A DNA stretch of 56,078 nucleotides from Streptomyces scabichelini (GTDB lineage: Bacteria > Actinomycetota > Actinomycetes > Streptomycetales > Streptomycetaceae). The DNA is taken from positions 1 to 56,078 of the forward strand of contig NZ_JAAKZY010000046.1 in assembly GCF_011045015.1 (NCBI RefSeq), in the 5' to 3' direction. The notes below the pieces were generated by a model, which saw nothing but the letters and a program-made list of their open reading frames with translations, was not told where the DNA came from and made no database searches. Positions within the stretch are counted from its first letter, which is position 1. Each line of letters starts with the position of its first letter. Position numbers and translations under genes: made by a program. Positions 8,437 to 15,961 of this stretch are shown in pieces.

Positions 8437-8484
8437 TTGCGCATGGAAACTGATCGGTTTACTGTGGTGGAAACCGATCAGTTT
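8437..8484 (+). promoter_or_regulatory. Promoter with two TetR-type operators upstream of the SDR gene
   Basis: TTGCGC (8437-8442), 17 bp, TACTGT (8460-8465) form a promoter of the same geometry as the one at 6277. AAACTGATCGGTTT (8447-8460) lies in the spacer and AAACCGATCAGTTT (8471-8484), its exact reverse complement, lies just downstream of the -10. The operators start 10 bp after the start of the -35 in both promoters. Confidence 0.72.
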
Positions 8485-8502
8485 CTCATGGTGGAGGCAG
8501 TC

Positions 8503-9204
8503 ATGACCGCACTACAGGGCGCAAACATCTTCGTCACCGGCGGCAGCCGCGGGATAGGCAAGGCCCTGGTGGAAGAGCTCTATGCGCGCGGCGCAGGCAA
8601 GGTGTACGCCACGGCCCGCGACCCGCGCAGCGTGACGCATCCCGACGCCGTCCCGGTGGCGCTGGAAGTTACCGACCCGGCTTCCGTGGCGGCCGCCGTC
8701 GCACAGGCGGAAGACGTCACCGTACTGATCAACAACGCCGGCGCCGCGGTCGGCGCGTCCTTCCTCGAGTCCCCGGTCGACGACGTACGCCGGGAGTTCG
8801 AGACCAACTTCTACGGCCCGCTCCTGGTCGCCCGGGCCTTCGTGCCGGTCATCGAGCGCAACGGCGGAGGCCACATCCTCAACGTGCACTCCGTACTCTC
8901 CTGGTTGGCCCTCGGCGGCTCCTACAGCGCCTCCAAGGCCGCCCTGTGGTCGCAGACCAACTCCCTGCGCCTGGAACTGCAGCCGCGCGGCATCACTGTC
9001 ACCGGACTGCACGTGGGGTACGTGGACACGGACTTGGCGACCGGCGTCGACGCACCCAAGTCCGACCCTCGTGACGTCGCCGCACTCGCCCTCGACGGCA
9101 TCGAGGCGGGAGCGCACGAGGTGCTCGCCGACGACGTCTCGCGCGAGGTCAAGTTGGGCCTGGCCGGAGACTTGGCAGGGCTGTACCCCCAGCTGTCGAA
9201 GTAG
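8503..9204 (+). CDS. Short-chain dehydrogenase/reductase (classical SDR)
   Basis: A 233-residue Rossmann-fold oxidoreductase with the cofactor motif TGGSRGIG (12-19), the NNAG motif (77-80) and the catalytic YSASK (Tyr141, Lys145), with Ser130/133 as the candidate catalytic Ser. The basic residue after the glycine motif and TARD at strand 2 (Arg39) favour NADP(H). The ATG at 8503 was chosen because GGAGG lies five bases upstream; earlier in-frame starts would place coding sequence over the operators. It is controlled by the TetR operators and is probably a xenobiotic or quinone/carbonyl reductase partner to the efflux-type membrane protein. The substrate cannot be stated. Confidence 0.88.
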   Translation: MTALQGANIFVTGGSRGIGKALVEELYARGAGKVYATARDPRSVTHPDAVPVALEVTDPASVAAAVAQAEDVTVLINNAGAAVGASFLESPVDDVRREFETNFYGPLLVARAFVPVIERNGGGHILNVHSVLSWLALGGSYSASKAALWSQTNSLRLELQPRGITVTGLHVGYVDTDLATGVDAPKSDPRDVAALALDGIEAGAHEVLADDVSREVKLGLAGDLAGLYPQLSK

Positions 9205-9332
9205 GACCGAGGACGGATCGAGGGCCGTCGACCGCGGGCCACAGGCGTCACCACCCTCACTGCCAGGCCGTACCTTTGCCGGGGCCGTATACCGAAACAT
9301 GCCCAGCCTCATCGCGGCCCGCTCGCGCTACC

Positions 9333-9364
9333 CCGGGTAGCCGGGTAGCCGGGTAGCCGGGCAA
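9333..9364. repeat. 8-bp tandem repeat CCGGGTAG (x3 plus one partial)
   Basis: Perfect units at 9333-9340, 9341-9348 and 9349-9356 and a diverged unit CCGGGCAA at 9357-9364. With the preceding GCTACCC the first unit also forms a small palindrome. The array is in the 309-bp gap between the SDR and the CocE-like gene. Apart from this array and the hairpin at 9429 nothing else is supported in that gap. Confidence 0.78.
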
Positions 9365-9428
9365 GCGGGCGGATCCCCGTTGAAATCGGCTTGAAGTCGG
9401 CGGCGTGATCGCTCCGAGACCGCCGCTG

Positions 9429-9448
9429 CCACACCCGTTTGGGTGTGG
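9429..9448. promoter_or_regulatory. Perfect 8-bp stem, 4-nt loop hairpin upstream of the CocE-like gene
   Basis: CCACACCC (9429-9436), loop GTTT, GGGTGTGG (9441-9448). No T-run follows, so it is either an operator or a leader/terminator structure. It ends 65 bp before the start codon. A second small inverted repeat, TGGAG-ATCGA-CTCCA, follows at about 9456-9470. Confidence 0.45.
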
Positions 9449-9513
9449 TGCCTGATGGAGATCGACTCCACCATGTCGTCCGCATGACGTCGTGGCAGGC
9501 AAAGGAGCAGCAC

Positions 9514-11100
9514 ATGGCGGAGATCCAGATCGAGTTCGATGTCCCGGCGGAGATGCGTGACGGCACGGTGCTGCGCGCGGATGTCTACCGGCCCGGCGGT
9601 ACCGGCCCGTGGCCGGTGCTGCTGAGCCGGCTGCCGTACGGCAAGCAGACGCCCATGATGGCCGTCCGACTCGATCCCCTGGCGGCGGTTAGGCGCGGCT
9701 TCATGGTCGTCCTCCAGGACACCCGGGGCCGGTTCGCCTCCGACGGGGAGTGGGAGCCGTGGACGTACGAGGAGAGCGACGGTTACGACACCGTACGGTG
9801 GGCCGCCGCCCTGCCCGGCTCCAACGGCTCCGTCGGCATGATCGGCGGCAGCTACCTCGGCAACACCCAGTGGATGGCGGCGCTGTCGAAGCCGCCGGAG
9901 CTGAAGGCGATCGCCCCGTTGATCACGTGGTCCGATCCGGACGACGGGCTGTTCTCGCGCGGCGGTGCGATCGAGCTCGGCATCACCGTGCCGTGGTCGC
10001 TCATGCAGGGCGCCGACACCCTGATGCGCCGTCACCGCACCGACCTCGACGGACTCGTGAGCAGCATCACCGGGCTCGTACAGGATGTGGACGGCCTGGC
10101 GAGCGGTGGCTACGGCGAGCTGCCCGCCGGGCGGTTTCCCGCGTTCGCCCGGCACGACCTGCCCGAGGTGGGGTACGAGCGTTCCCGGCGGGAACCGGAG
10201 TGGGCACGGTCCTGCCGCGTCGCGGGCCGGCACGATGAGGTCGACCTGCCCACCTTCCAACTCGGCGGCTGGTACGACATCTTCAGCCAGGGCACGCTCG
10301 ACAACTTCACCGCCATGCGCCGCGCGGGCCGGTCCGCCACGCTGGTCATGGGCCCGTGGGCCCACACCAACTGGCAGCACGTGGTCGGTGACGTCAACTT
10401 CGGGTTCGCCGCGCACTCCGAGTTCATGGGCATGCGGGGACGTGTGCACGACATGCAGTTCGACTGGTTCGCGCGCACCCTCGGCGAAGGCGACGGTGCG
10501 GCTCTGGAGCCGGACACGGGCAAGGTGCTGCTGTTCGTCATGGGCATCAACCAGTGGCGCGAGGAAACGGAATGGCCCCTGTCGCAGGCCGTGGACACCG
10601 ACTTCCACCTGCGCGCGGACGGACGCCTGACGCAGGAGCCGCCGTCCACCGCCGAGCAGGCCGAGGAGTTCACCTACAACCCGATGGACCCGGTGCCCAC
10701 CACCGGCGGCGCACTCCTCATGACCGACGACTTCCGTCCCGGGCCGCTCGACCAGACGGCCGTGGAGGCGCGCGAGGACGTCCTGGTCTTCACCACCGAA
10801 CCGCTCACCGAGGACGTAGAAGTGACCGGCCGCGTCCGGGCGGTGCTCTTCGCGGCCACGGACGGACCCTCGACCGACTGGGTGGCCCGCCTGTGCGACG
10901 TCGACGAGAACGGTGTCTCCCGCAATGTGACCGACGGCATCGTGCGGGTGCGCGCGGCGACACCGGGCGAGGCAGCCGAGCACGTCGTGGACCTGTGGTC
11001 GACCAGCATCGTCTTCCGGGCGGGGCACCGGATACGGGTCCAGGTCACCTCCAGCAACTTCCCGCGCTGGGACCGCAATCTCAACACCGGTGAGCCGTAG
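9514..11100 (+). CDS. CocE/NonD-family alpha/beta hydrolase, C-terminus cut by an in-frame TAG
   Basis: Secondary-ester or amide hydrolase of the X-Pro dipeptidyl-peptidase (S15)/cocaine-esterase family. The catalytic triad is readable: Ser113 in GGSYLGN, Asp255 in GGWYDIF and His284 in GPWAHTNW, close to the spacing of CocE. The jelly-roll C-terminal domain follows (EDVEVTGRVRAVLFAATDGPSTDW). The ATG at 9514 has AAAGGAG upstream; in-frame codons before it would cross the leader hairpin. The frame stops at TAG 11098-11100 after NLNTGEP, but the same frame continues with family-like sequence to TGA 11191-11193. The 528-residue product therefore lacks about 30 residues of the last beta strands. 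Catalytic residues are intact; folding may suffer. Confidence 0.88.
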   Translation: MAEIQIEFDVPAEMRDGTVLRADVYRPGGTGPWPVLLSRLPYGKQTPMMAVRLDPLAAVRRGFMVVLQDTRGRFASDGEWEPWTYEESDGYDTVRWAAALPGSNGSVGMIGGSYLGNTQWMAALSKPPELKAIAPLITWSDPDDGLFSRGGAIELGITVPWSLMQGADTLMRRHRTDLDGLVSSITGLVQDVDGLASGGYGELPAGRFPAFARHDLPEVGYERSRREPEWARSCRVAGRHDEVDLPTFQLGGWYDIFSQGTLDNFTAMRRAGRSATLVMGPWAHTNWQHVVGDVNFGFAAHSEFMGMRGRVHDMQFDWFARTLGEGDGAALEPDTGKVLLFVMGINQWREETEWPLSQAVDTDFHLRADGRLTQEPPSTAEQAEEFTYNPMDPVPTTGGALLMTDDFRPGPLDQTAVEAREDVLVFTTEPLTEDVEVTGRVRAVLFAATDGPSTDWVARLCDVDENGVSRNVTDGIVRVRAATPGEAAEHVVDLWSTSIVFRAGHRIRVQVTSSNFPRWDRNLNTGEP

Positions 11101-11193
11101 GAGAGCGCGACCACGGCCCGAGTGGCCCGGCAGCAGGTCTTCCACGACGCCGCCCGCCCCTCCCACATCGTCCTGCCCGTGGTCCCGGCCTGA
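11101..11193 (+). pseudogene. Severed C-terminal tail of the CocE-like hydrolase
   Basis: In the same frame as the upstream gene, ESATTARVARQQVFHDAARP followed by SHIVLPVVPA runs to TGA 11191-11193. Tails of the form TTxVAxQxxxHDxxxPSHxxLPV close many CocE-family proteins, so only one codon (TAG 11098) separates this from an intact gene. Confidence 0.75.
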
Positions 11194-11216
11194 CAGTAAA
11201 CAAGGGAGATCCACAG

Positions 11217-11411
11217 GACGACGTCATCTGGCCCGAGGCGATCCTGCCCCAGGCCGCAGCACGCTTCGGGAACAATCCCGCACTGGTGACCTCGACGCGG
11301 ACGATGACTTCCGCGAACTCGACACGGAGGCCGGACCGTGTCGCGGGGGCGCTGATCGCCCGCGGGTTGACGCAACGTGACGGTGTGGCGTCCCGTGGCA
11401 AGGAACCTTGA
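11217..11411 (+). pseudogene. N-terminal fragment of an AMP-dependent acyl-CoA synthetase
   Basis: The fragment reads DDVIWPEAILPQAAARFGNN, PALVTSTRTMT and DRVAGALIARGL, which is the usual opening of AMP-binding acid-CoA ligases. In the middle (about 11310-11335) the expected strand (FRELDTEA) is found in a different frame, so compensating frameshifts are present. No start codon is in place and the rest of the ~500-residue enzyme is absent; a TGA closes the frame at 11409-11411. It sits 24 bp after the CocE tail and was perhaps once co-transcribed with it. Confidence 0.6.
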
Positions 11412-11464
11412 GCATGTGCCGTCGCAGGGTGCTGTCCGCAGGCTGCGGCCCGGATACTGGGGAC

Positions 11465-11785
11465 ATGCAATTCATCTTCTTCATGACCCTGCCCGGGCTG
11501 GTCATCGCGCTGACCCTGCTGGCCTTCGTCGACCAGCTGCTGTTGCGAGCGGGGCGGGCCGGAGTGCTGCCGTGGCGGAACAGCGCACACCAGGGGCAGA
11601 TATCGGCGACCGGATTCGAACAACTGCATGCGAGCCTTTCCCCAGGCAAGCAGAACGAGCTGAAGGAGCGGCAGTCGTCACTGGTCATGCCGGACAACGA
11701 GGATGACGGGGCCCCGCCGAACAGGACGACGGTGGACCTGGCCGCAGGGATGGCGGTCGTACGGATGCCGCGCTCCAAGCGGTAG
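11465..11785 (+). CDS. Small membrane protein, DUF6191-like
   Basis: The 106-residue protein starts MQFIFFMTLPGLVIALTLLAFVD, a single membrane helix (about residues 2-22), followed by a soluble tail. The tail element ELKERQSSLVMPDNEDDGAP then NRTTVDLAAGMAVVRMP resembles the C-terminal block of small actinobacterial proteins annotated DUF6191. Start at ATG 11465; the frame extends upstream to 11408 but the helix begins at this ATG. Function unknown. It is flanked on both sides by gene debris but itself looks intact. Confidence 0.6.
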   Translation: MQFIFFMTLPGLVIALTLLAFVDQLLLRAGRAGVLPWRNSAHQGQISATGFEQLHASLSPGKQNELKERQSSLVMPDNEDDGAPPNRTTVDLAAGMAVVRMPRSKR

Positions 11786-11856
11786 GAGTATCGCCCGACC
11801 ATCGATGGCACACGCACCGGGCTCGTCGTCACAGGACATGTGGTGGATCGTCGTGC

Positions 11857-12028
11857 ATGAGGCGGGCACAACTGACCGATGATGCGTGGCAATTCGTCGA
11901 GCCGTAACTGCCGATCGGCAGGTACGGTCCGTATCCCGAGCGGCTGCGCCAGCAGTTCGAGGACGTGATCTGGCGGTTTCGAACCGGCGGGCAGTACATG
12001 CTGTCGACCAGGACCGACGGGAAGAGCT
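11857..12028 (+). mobile_element. Remnant of an IS5-type transposase
   Basis: ATG 11857 opens MRRAQLTDDAWQFVEP, then an in-frame TAA (11905-11907), then LPIGRYGPYPERLRQQFEDV and IWRFRTGGQYM. This is the well-known N-terminal region of IS5/IS4-like transposases of Streptomyces (LTD.QW..IEP.LP.GR.GPYPERLR). Similarity ends near 12000 and the catalytic DDE region is absent. No terminal inverted repeats or target duplication could be identified. Inactive. Confidence 0.65.
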
Positions 12029-12048
12029 GACGGAGTCCTATCAGGTAC

Positions 12049-12411
12049 TCAGTCGCGATACGCGGCTGTCGCGATCTCGACGAACGATCGGATCAACGGG
12101 TTGGTGTCACCCTCGTTCCACACCGCCACCACTGGGCTTGGCGCCATGTCGATCAGTGGCACCGCGGCCAGCTCTGCGGGCAGGTCGTGGCTGAGCGGGG
12201 CCAGGCCGACCGTGCCGTTCCACAGCACGGCCTGCAGGCATTCCTGGACGACGCGTACCACTGGACCCTCGCGAGGCTCGCCGCCGTTCCAGTACGACTG
12301 CCAGATCGGGTCGGTTCCCTGCGGGAACTGCAACCAGCGGCGGGTGTGCTCAGCTCGAAGAAGCGGGATCCATGGATCCCGGGTAGGAGTCGCTGATGCG
12401 TCGGCGGACAT
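12049..12411 (-). pseudogene. C-terminal fragment of a LysR-type regulator
   Basis: About 120 residues ending AVWNEGDTNPLIRSFVEIA (residues before TAAYRD). The DPWIPLL opening, the central VVQECLQAVLWNGTVGLAPLS (sub-domain II of the effector-binding fold) and the closing FVEIA helix match the last third of a LysR effector domain. The N-terminal winged helix and most of the effector domain are missing; directly upstream lies the end of another gene (stop at 12483). A DNA-binding role is therefore impossible and it is taken as debris, even though an ATG at 12411 is available. Confidence 0.6.
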
Positions 12412-12482
12412 GGCCCTCCGAATAGATCAGAAGACAACCGGGTCCGGGAAAAGCGGACCTGGCTGCTGCCCGAGACATCCCG

Positions 12483-13070
12483 TCAGCTCATGGGAGGCAG
12501 TCCGGCTTCCGGCAGCACCTGCAGGGAGTTCAGGGTGAAGGCCAGCAGATGGTAGTGGCCCACCAGCATCGGCAGTTCGATCAACTGGCGTTCCGTCAGG
12601 TGCTGGGCCAGCCCTTCCCACGTCGACTGGCCGATCCGGGCGCCGGAGTGCAACTCGTCCGTGGCCCGCAGCAGCAGCGACTGCCGTTCCGTCCAACCCG
12701 GCGCGTCGGGACCCGCAGCGACCCGCGCCATGTCGTCCGATGACAGACCGGCCTTCGCGGCGATCCTCACGTGTTGGCCCCACTCGTAGGGCGACTCGCA
12801 ATTGCGCGCCACTCGAAGGATCACCAACTCGCGTTCAGCGAAGGGCAGATCGCCCGCAAGCAGCAACTGGCTGCTGAAGGGAAGCCAGGCGGCGAACAAC
12901 TCCGGATGGCGAGCAAGCGTCGTAAACACATGTGCCTCACCGAGCGAAGACACGCCGAGGCCCAGTGAACCGATGTCGGCGGACAACGTCTCCCGCACGG
13001 ATTCAGCCCATTCATCCGCGGGCTGCGGAGGAATGCGGGGCGCGGCGGGCGACAGCGGCGGCTCTGACAC
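12483..13070 (-). CDS. Carboxymuconolactone decarboxylase-family protein
   Basis: A 195-residue all-helical protein of the CMD/AhpD-like family: LARHPELFAAWLPFSSQLLL followed by PFAERELVILRVARNCESPYEWGQHVRIA is the core of the long CMD variants. The EWGQHVRIA motif keeps the conserved His and Glu but lacks the CxxC pair of peroxidase-type AhpD, leaving one Cys (NCESPYEW). Such proteins are often small decarboxylases, dehydratases or oxidative-stress proteins; the reaction cannot be assigned. It is next to a LysR fragment on the same strand and a coiled-coil relic. A second, different CMD gene lies at 13435. Confidence 0.82.
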   Translation of the reverse strand: MSEPPLSPAAPRIPPQPADEWAESVRETLSADIGSLGLGVSSLGEAHVFTTLARHPELFAAWLPFSSQLLLAGDLPFAERELVILRVARNCESPYEWGQHVRIAAKAGLSSDDMARVAAGPDAPGWTERQSLLLRATDELHSGARIGQSTWEGLAQHLTERQLIELPMLVGHYHLLAFTLNSLQVLPEAGLPPMS

Positions 13071-13130
13071 GCGGCCACGCTACGCCAAGGGCAGTCCGGC
13101 GAAAATGCCGACGACAAGCCATGTCGTTGA

Positions 13131-13430
13131 AGGACTTCAGGCCACGCGTCCCGCCAGTTCGCGCAGAACAAGGACGATCCGGACGCGAAGCACTGGCGCA
13201 AGAGGGCCAACACCGCGCACAACTCGCTGCGGCAACGCAAAGACGAGGCCGAAGCCGCCAACCCCCGTAACCGGCACAACGCAGAAGCCTCGGAACAGCG
13301 GGAACAGCGGGAACGGCGGCTGGAGGAATCCGCCGCAGAACGACGCCGTCGCGGTGAGGCCGGCCAACTCCGGTCCAGCGCCTGCGCGAAGCCCACCCGG
13401 AAGAGTCAGGCTCGCCGGACAGCAAGACAC
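13131..13430 (+). pseudogene. Fragment of a charged coiled-coil protein
   Basis: An open frame without a start codon, with G/C-biased third positions, reads QFAQNKDDPDAKHWRKRANT, HNSLRQRKDEAEAAN and then a Glu/Arg-rich helix (EQREQRERRLEESAAERRRR). It looks like the middle of a helical protein and has lost both ends; it begins after a TGA at 13128-13130 and runs into the 3' end of the next gene. Family not recognised. It is the only content of the 364-bp gap between the two CMD genes. Confidence 0.35.
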
Positions 13431-13434
13431 CGTC

Positions 13435-13893
13435 TCACGTACTCCGATTCGCCCGTACCGGGTGCTTGCTCATGATGGAGACCCGGTTGAACGCGTCGAT
13501 GGTGACCGCCACCCAGATCGCAGCGGAGATCTGGTCATCGGTGAGTATCTGCCGGGCGGCCTCGTAGGCGGATTCCTGTGCGATGGCATCGGTGGGGTCG
13601 GCCGTGGCCTCGGCCAGTGCGAGGGCCGCACGCTCCACGGGAGTGAACACCTCGGTGTCCCGCCAGGCGGCCAGTACTCCCAGCCGCCGCGCCGACTCAC
13701 CCGCGCGTACGGCCGCCTTGGTGTGGGTGTCGAGGCAGCTGGCGCAGCCGTTGATCTGCGACACGCGGAGGTTGATCAGTTCCACGACGGTGCGGTCGAG
13801 CCCCGCCTCGGCGGCGACCGCGCGCACCGCTGCCGATGTCTGCACCAGGGCGTGGAAGGCCGTGGGGCTCTGTTTGTCGATGAAGATCCGCAT
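13435..13893 (-). CDS. AhpD-like carboxymuconolactone decarboxylase family protein
   Basis: A 152-residue protein with the redox motif NGCASCLDTHTKAA: Cys50, Cys53 and His57 with Glu38 upstream, as in AhpD-type alkylhydroperoxidases. This predicts a thiol-based peroxidase or related detoxification activity in the cytosol. The ATG has GGGAG upstream. It diverges from the pirin gene, with a ~105-bp shared promoter region holding an 18-bp palindrome, so the two are probably co-regulated. The family name reflects fold rather than muconolactone chemistry. Confidence 0.88.
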   Translation of the reverse strand: MRIFIDKQSPTAFHALVQTSAAVRAVAAEAGLDRTVVELINLRVSQINGCASCLDTHTKAAVRAGESARRLGVLAAWRDTEVFTPVERAALALAEATADPTDAIAQESAYEAARQILTDDQISAAIWVAVTIDAFNRVSIMSKHPVRANRST

Positions 13894-13958
13894 GTCTCCC
13901 GCTCGTTGTCTGCTCGTTGTCTGCTTGCTGTGGCCTTCGCTCTATGAGCATGGCATCA

Positions 13959-13976
13959 TAGTTGATGTAACAACTA
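13959..13976. promoter_or_regulatory. Palindromic operator between ahpD-like and pirin genes
   Basis: TAGTTG (13959-13964), 6-bp spacer ATGTAA, CAACTA (13971-13976), a perfect inverted repeat. It lies in the divergent promoter region, close upstream of the pirin gene. The form suits a MarR/HxlR-type repressor; the MarR gene at 15476 is the nearest candidate. The same region has a direct repeat GCTCGTTGTCT (two copies at about 13900-13922). Confidence 0.65.
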
Positions 13977-13998
13977 GGTTCCATGAGAGGTGGTCTCG

Positions 13999-14988
13999 GT
14001 GAGCAATGTCGAAGCCGAGCCGGCAGTGATGAGATGCGGGTCGCCGGTCGACGACGTGCGCCCTGCCGGCGCGCCACGGGTCGACGTGCTGCCCGCGCGG
14101 GACGTACCTCTGGGCGGGCCGCGTTCGATGACGGTGCGGCGGACGCTGCCGCAGCGGGACAGGACGCTGATCGGCGCCTGGTGCTTCGCCGACCACTACG
14201 GTCCCGACGAGGTCGCCGACAGGGGCGGCATGGCGCTGGGCCCGCATCCGCACACCGGACTGCAGACGGTGACCTGGCTGTTCAGCGGGGAGGTCGAGCA
14301 CCGCGACACACTCGGCACGCACGCCTTCGTACGCCCCGGGGAGATCAACCTCATGACGGGTGGGTACGGCATCGCCCACTCGGAGGTCTCCACCCCGCGC
14401 ACGACCGTCGTCCACGGCGTCCAGCTGTGGGTGGCGCTGCCGGAGGAACACCGCAACGCCGAACGGGACTTCCAGCACCACGCTCCCCAGCCCGTGCGGA
14501 TGGAAGGGGCCGAGATCAGGGTGTTCCTCGGCTCGCTGGCCGGTGACGTCTCTCCGGTACGGACGTTCACGCCGCTGCTCGGTGCCGAGATCGTCCTCCA
14601 GCCGCGTATGACGGTCGCCCTCTCCCTGGACACCGGCTTCGAGCACGGCCTTCTCGTGGACAGCGGGGACGTCCGCGTGGCCGACACCCTGCTGCACCGG
14701 GCGGAGCTGGGCTATGTCCCGCCGGGTGCCGACGCGTTGACGCTGACGAACGAGTCGGACGGTCCGGCGCGGACGATTCTGCTCGGCGGCACCCCCTTCG
14801 AGGAGGAGATCGTCATGTGGTGGAACTTCATCGGCCGCACGCACCAGGACATCGTCAAGGCCCGCGAGGACTGGGAGACCTCCTCCGAGCGCTTCGGCAC
14901 CATCGGGGACTTTCCCGGGGGCCGGATTCCCGCGCCCGCCCTGCCCAACGCCACCATCAGGCCGCGCCGCAACCCTCCGCGTCGCTGA
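13999..14988 (+). CDS. Pirin-family protein
   Basis: A bicupin of 329 residues. The N-terminal cupin carries the metal site GPHPHTGLQTVTWLFSGEVEHRD, with two His in the HPH-type motif, a further His in EHRD and the Glu/His of AHSE. Bacterial pirins with an intact metal site can act as quercetinases or as metal-dependent regulators. GTG 13999 was chosen since GAGAGG lies eight bases upstream; GTG 13990 is alternative. It is likely co-transcribed with the GNAT gene 21 bp downstream and regulated together with the divergent AhpD-like gene. A second pirin lies at 52040. Confidence 0.9.
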   Translation: MSNVEAEPAVMRCGSPVDDVRPAGAPRVDVLPARDVPLGGPRSMTVRRTLPQRDRTLIGAWCFADHYGPDEVADRGGMALGPHPHTGLQTVTWLFSGEVEHRDTLGTHAFVRPGEINLMTGGYGIAHSEVSTPRTTVVHGVQLWVALPEEHRNAERDFQHHAPQPVRMEGAEIRVFLGSLAGDVSPVRTFTPLLGAEIVLQPRMTVALSLDTGFEHGLLVDSGDVRVADTLLHRAELGYVPPGADALTLTNESDGPARTILLGGTPFEEEIVMWWNFIGRTHQDIVKAREDWETSSERFGTIGDFPGGRIPAPALPNATIRPRRNPPRR

Positions 14989-15009
14989 CCTCACTCAGAA
15001 AGGCCCCCC

Positions 15010-15348
15010 ATGAGCCAGCCTTCCGCCGCCCCGGTCGTCGAGCGGGCGGACGCACACCATCGGTACGAGATCGTGGTCGACGGCAAGCGCGCCGGCGTGA
15101 CGGAGTACCGCGACCACGGTGCGCAGCGCGTGTTCTTCCATACCGAGGTCGGCGACGCCTACGCCGGGCAGGGCCTGGCCGCACAGCTGGTGCAGCAGGC
15201 GCTCACCGACACGCGTGCCTCCGGGAAGCGGATCGTGCCCGCCTGCCCGTACGTGGCCAAGTTCCTGAAGAGGCATGACGAGTTCGCCGACATCACCGAT
15301 CCCGTGACCCCTGAAGTCGTGCGGTGGCTGGAGGCGCAGCTGGGCTGA
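15010..15348 (+). CDS. Small GNAT-like N-acetyltransferase (YidJ/YjdJ type)
   Basis: A 112-residue single-domain protein of the short GNAT group (PF14542-type): RYEIVVDGKRAGVTEYRDHG, then FFHTEVGDAYAGQGLAAQLVQQAL, where the GQGLA element is the acetyl-CoA pyrophosphate loop, then RIVPACPYVAKFLKRHDEF, the typical C-terminal signature of this group. Substrate unknown. It is 21 bp after the pirin gene on the same strand, so probably the second gene of that operon, and is followed by a 10-bp inverted repeat. Confidence 0.85.
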   Translation: MSQPSAAPVVERADAHHRYEIVVDGKRAGVTEYRDHGAQRVFFHTEVGDAYAGQGLAAQLVQQALTDTRASGKRIVPACPYVAKFLKRHDEFADITDPVTPEVVRWLEAQLG

Positions 15349-15417
15349 CTGGTCGCCGCCGGCTGACATCGGCGGCGCGTACGGCCGGCCGCAGCTGTCA
15401 CGCACGCACTGGGCGTC

Positions 15418-15452
15418 GACGGGTCACTCGGCATCCTGGCAGGTGACCCGTC
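15418..15452 (+). terminator. 10-bp inverted repeat after the GNAT gene
   Basis: GACGGGTCAC (15418-15427), 15-nt loop, GTGACCCGTC (15443-15452). It lies 70 bp after the GNAT stop and 24 bp before the MarR start. It may be a terminator of the pirin-GNAT operon or an operator of marR; no T-run follows, as is usual in this GC range. Confidence 0.5.
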
Positions 15453-15475
15453 AACGGCCACTTACACTCGTCTCC

Positions 15476-15943
15476 ATGAAGGAGACGGTGCGGTGGTTGA
15501 CCCCGGAAGAGCAGCACGCGTGGCGGAGCTTTGTGCGGTTGCATGAGCGGCTCATGGGTCGGCTGTCGCGTACGTTGCAGGCCGAGTCAAAGCTGTCGGG
15601 CCCGGACTTCGCGGTCCTGGTCCATCTGACGGACGTGCCGGAGGGGCGACAGCGTTATCAGGACCTGTGCCGTGCTCTGGAGTGGGAGAAGAGCCGGATG
15701 TCCCATCACATCGCGCGGATGGCCGGCCGGGGTCTTGTGGTGCGGGAGGAAGCCCTTGACGACGCGCGGGGGGCGTTCGTGGTGATCACCCCGGCGGGGC
15801 GGGAGGCGATCGAGGCGGCGGCTCCGCTCCATGTGGAGGCGGTGCGGCAGTTGTTCCTGGACCATGTCACGCCGGCCGAGCTGCGGATGCTGGGCGAGAT
15901 CTCCAGTCGTGTGGTGGCGAAACTGGACGAAGACCCGTCCTGA
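15476..15943 (+). CDS. MarR-family transcriptional regulator
   Basis: A 155-residue winged-helix protein: an N-terminal dimer helix (EEQHAWRSFVRLHERLMGRL), the recognition region YQDLCRALEWEKSRMSHHIARM and the wing RGLVVREEALDDARGAFVVITPAG. MarR proteins usually respond to phenolics or oxidants and repress nearby detoxification genes. Start at ATG 15476, which begins the conserved part; an upstream in-frame start at 15443 would cross the inverted repeat. Its position after AhpD-like, pirin and GNAT genes fits control of those, through the TAGTTG palindrome. Confidence 0.88.
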   Translation: MKETVRWLTPEEQHAWRSFVRLHERLMGRLSRTLQAESKLSGPDFAVLVHLTDVPEGRQRYQDLCRALEWEKSRMSHHIARMAGRGLVVREEALDDARGAFVVITPAGREAIEAAAPLHVEAVRQLFLDHVTPAELRMLGEISSRVVAKLDEDPS

Positions 15944-15961
15944 CCAACTGATACGCGCGCT

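Noticed and set aside
12049..12411. LysR fragment as a small functional gene
   Set aside because: It holds only the end of an effector domain, with neither DNA-binding helix nor a complete fold.
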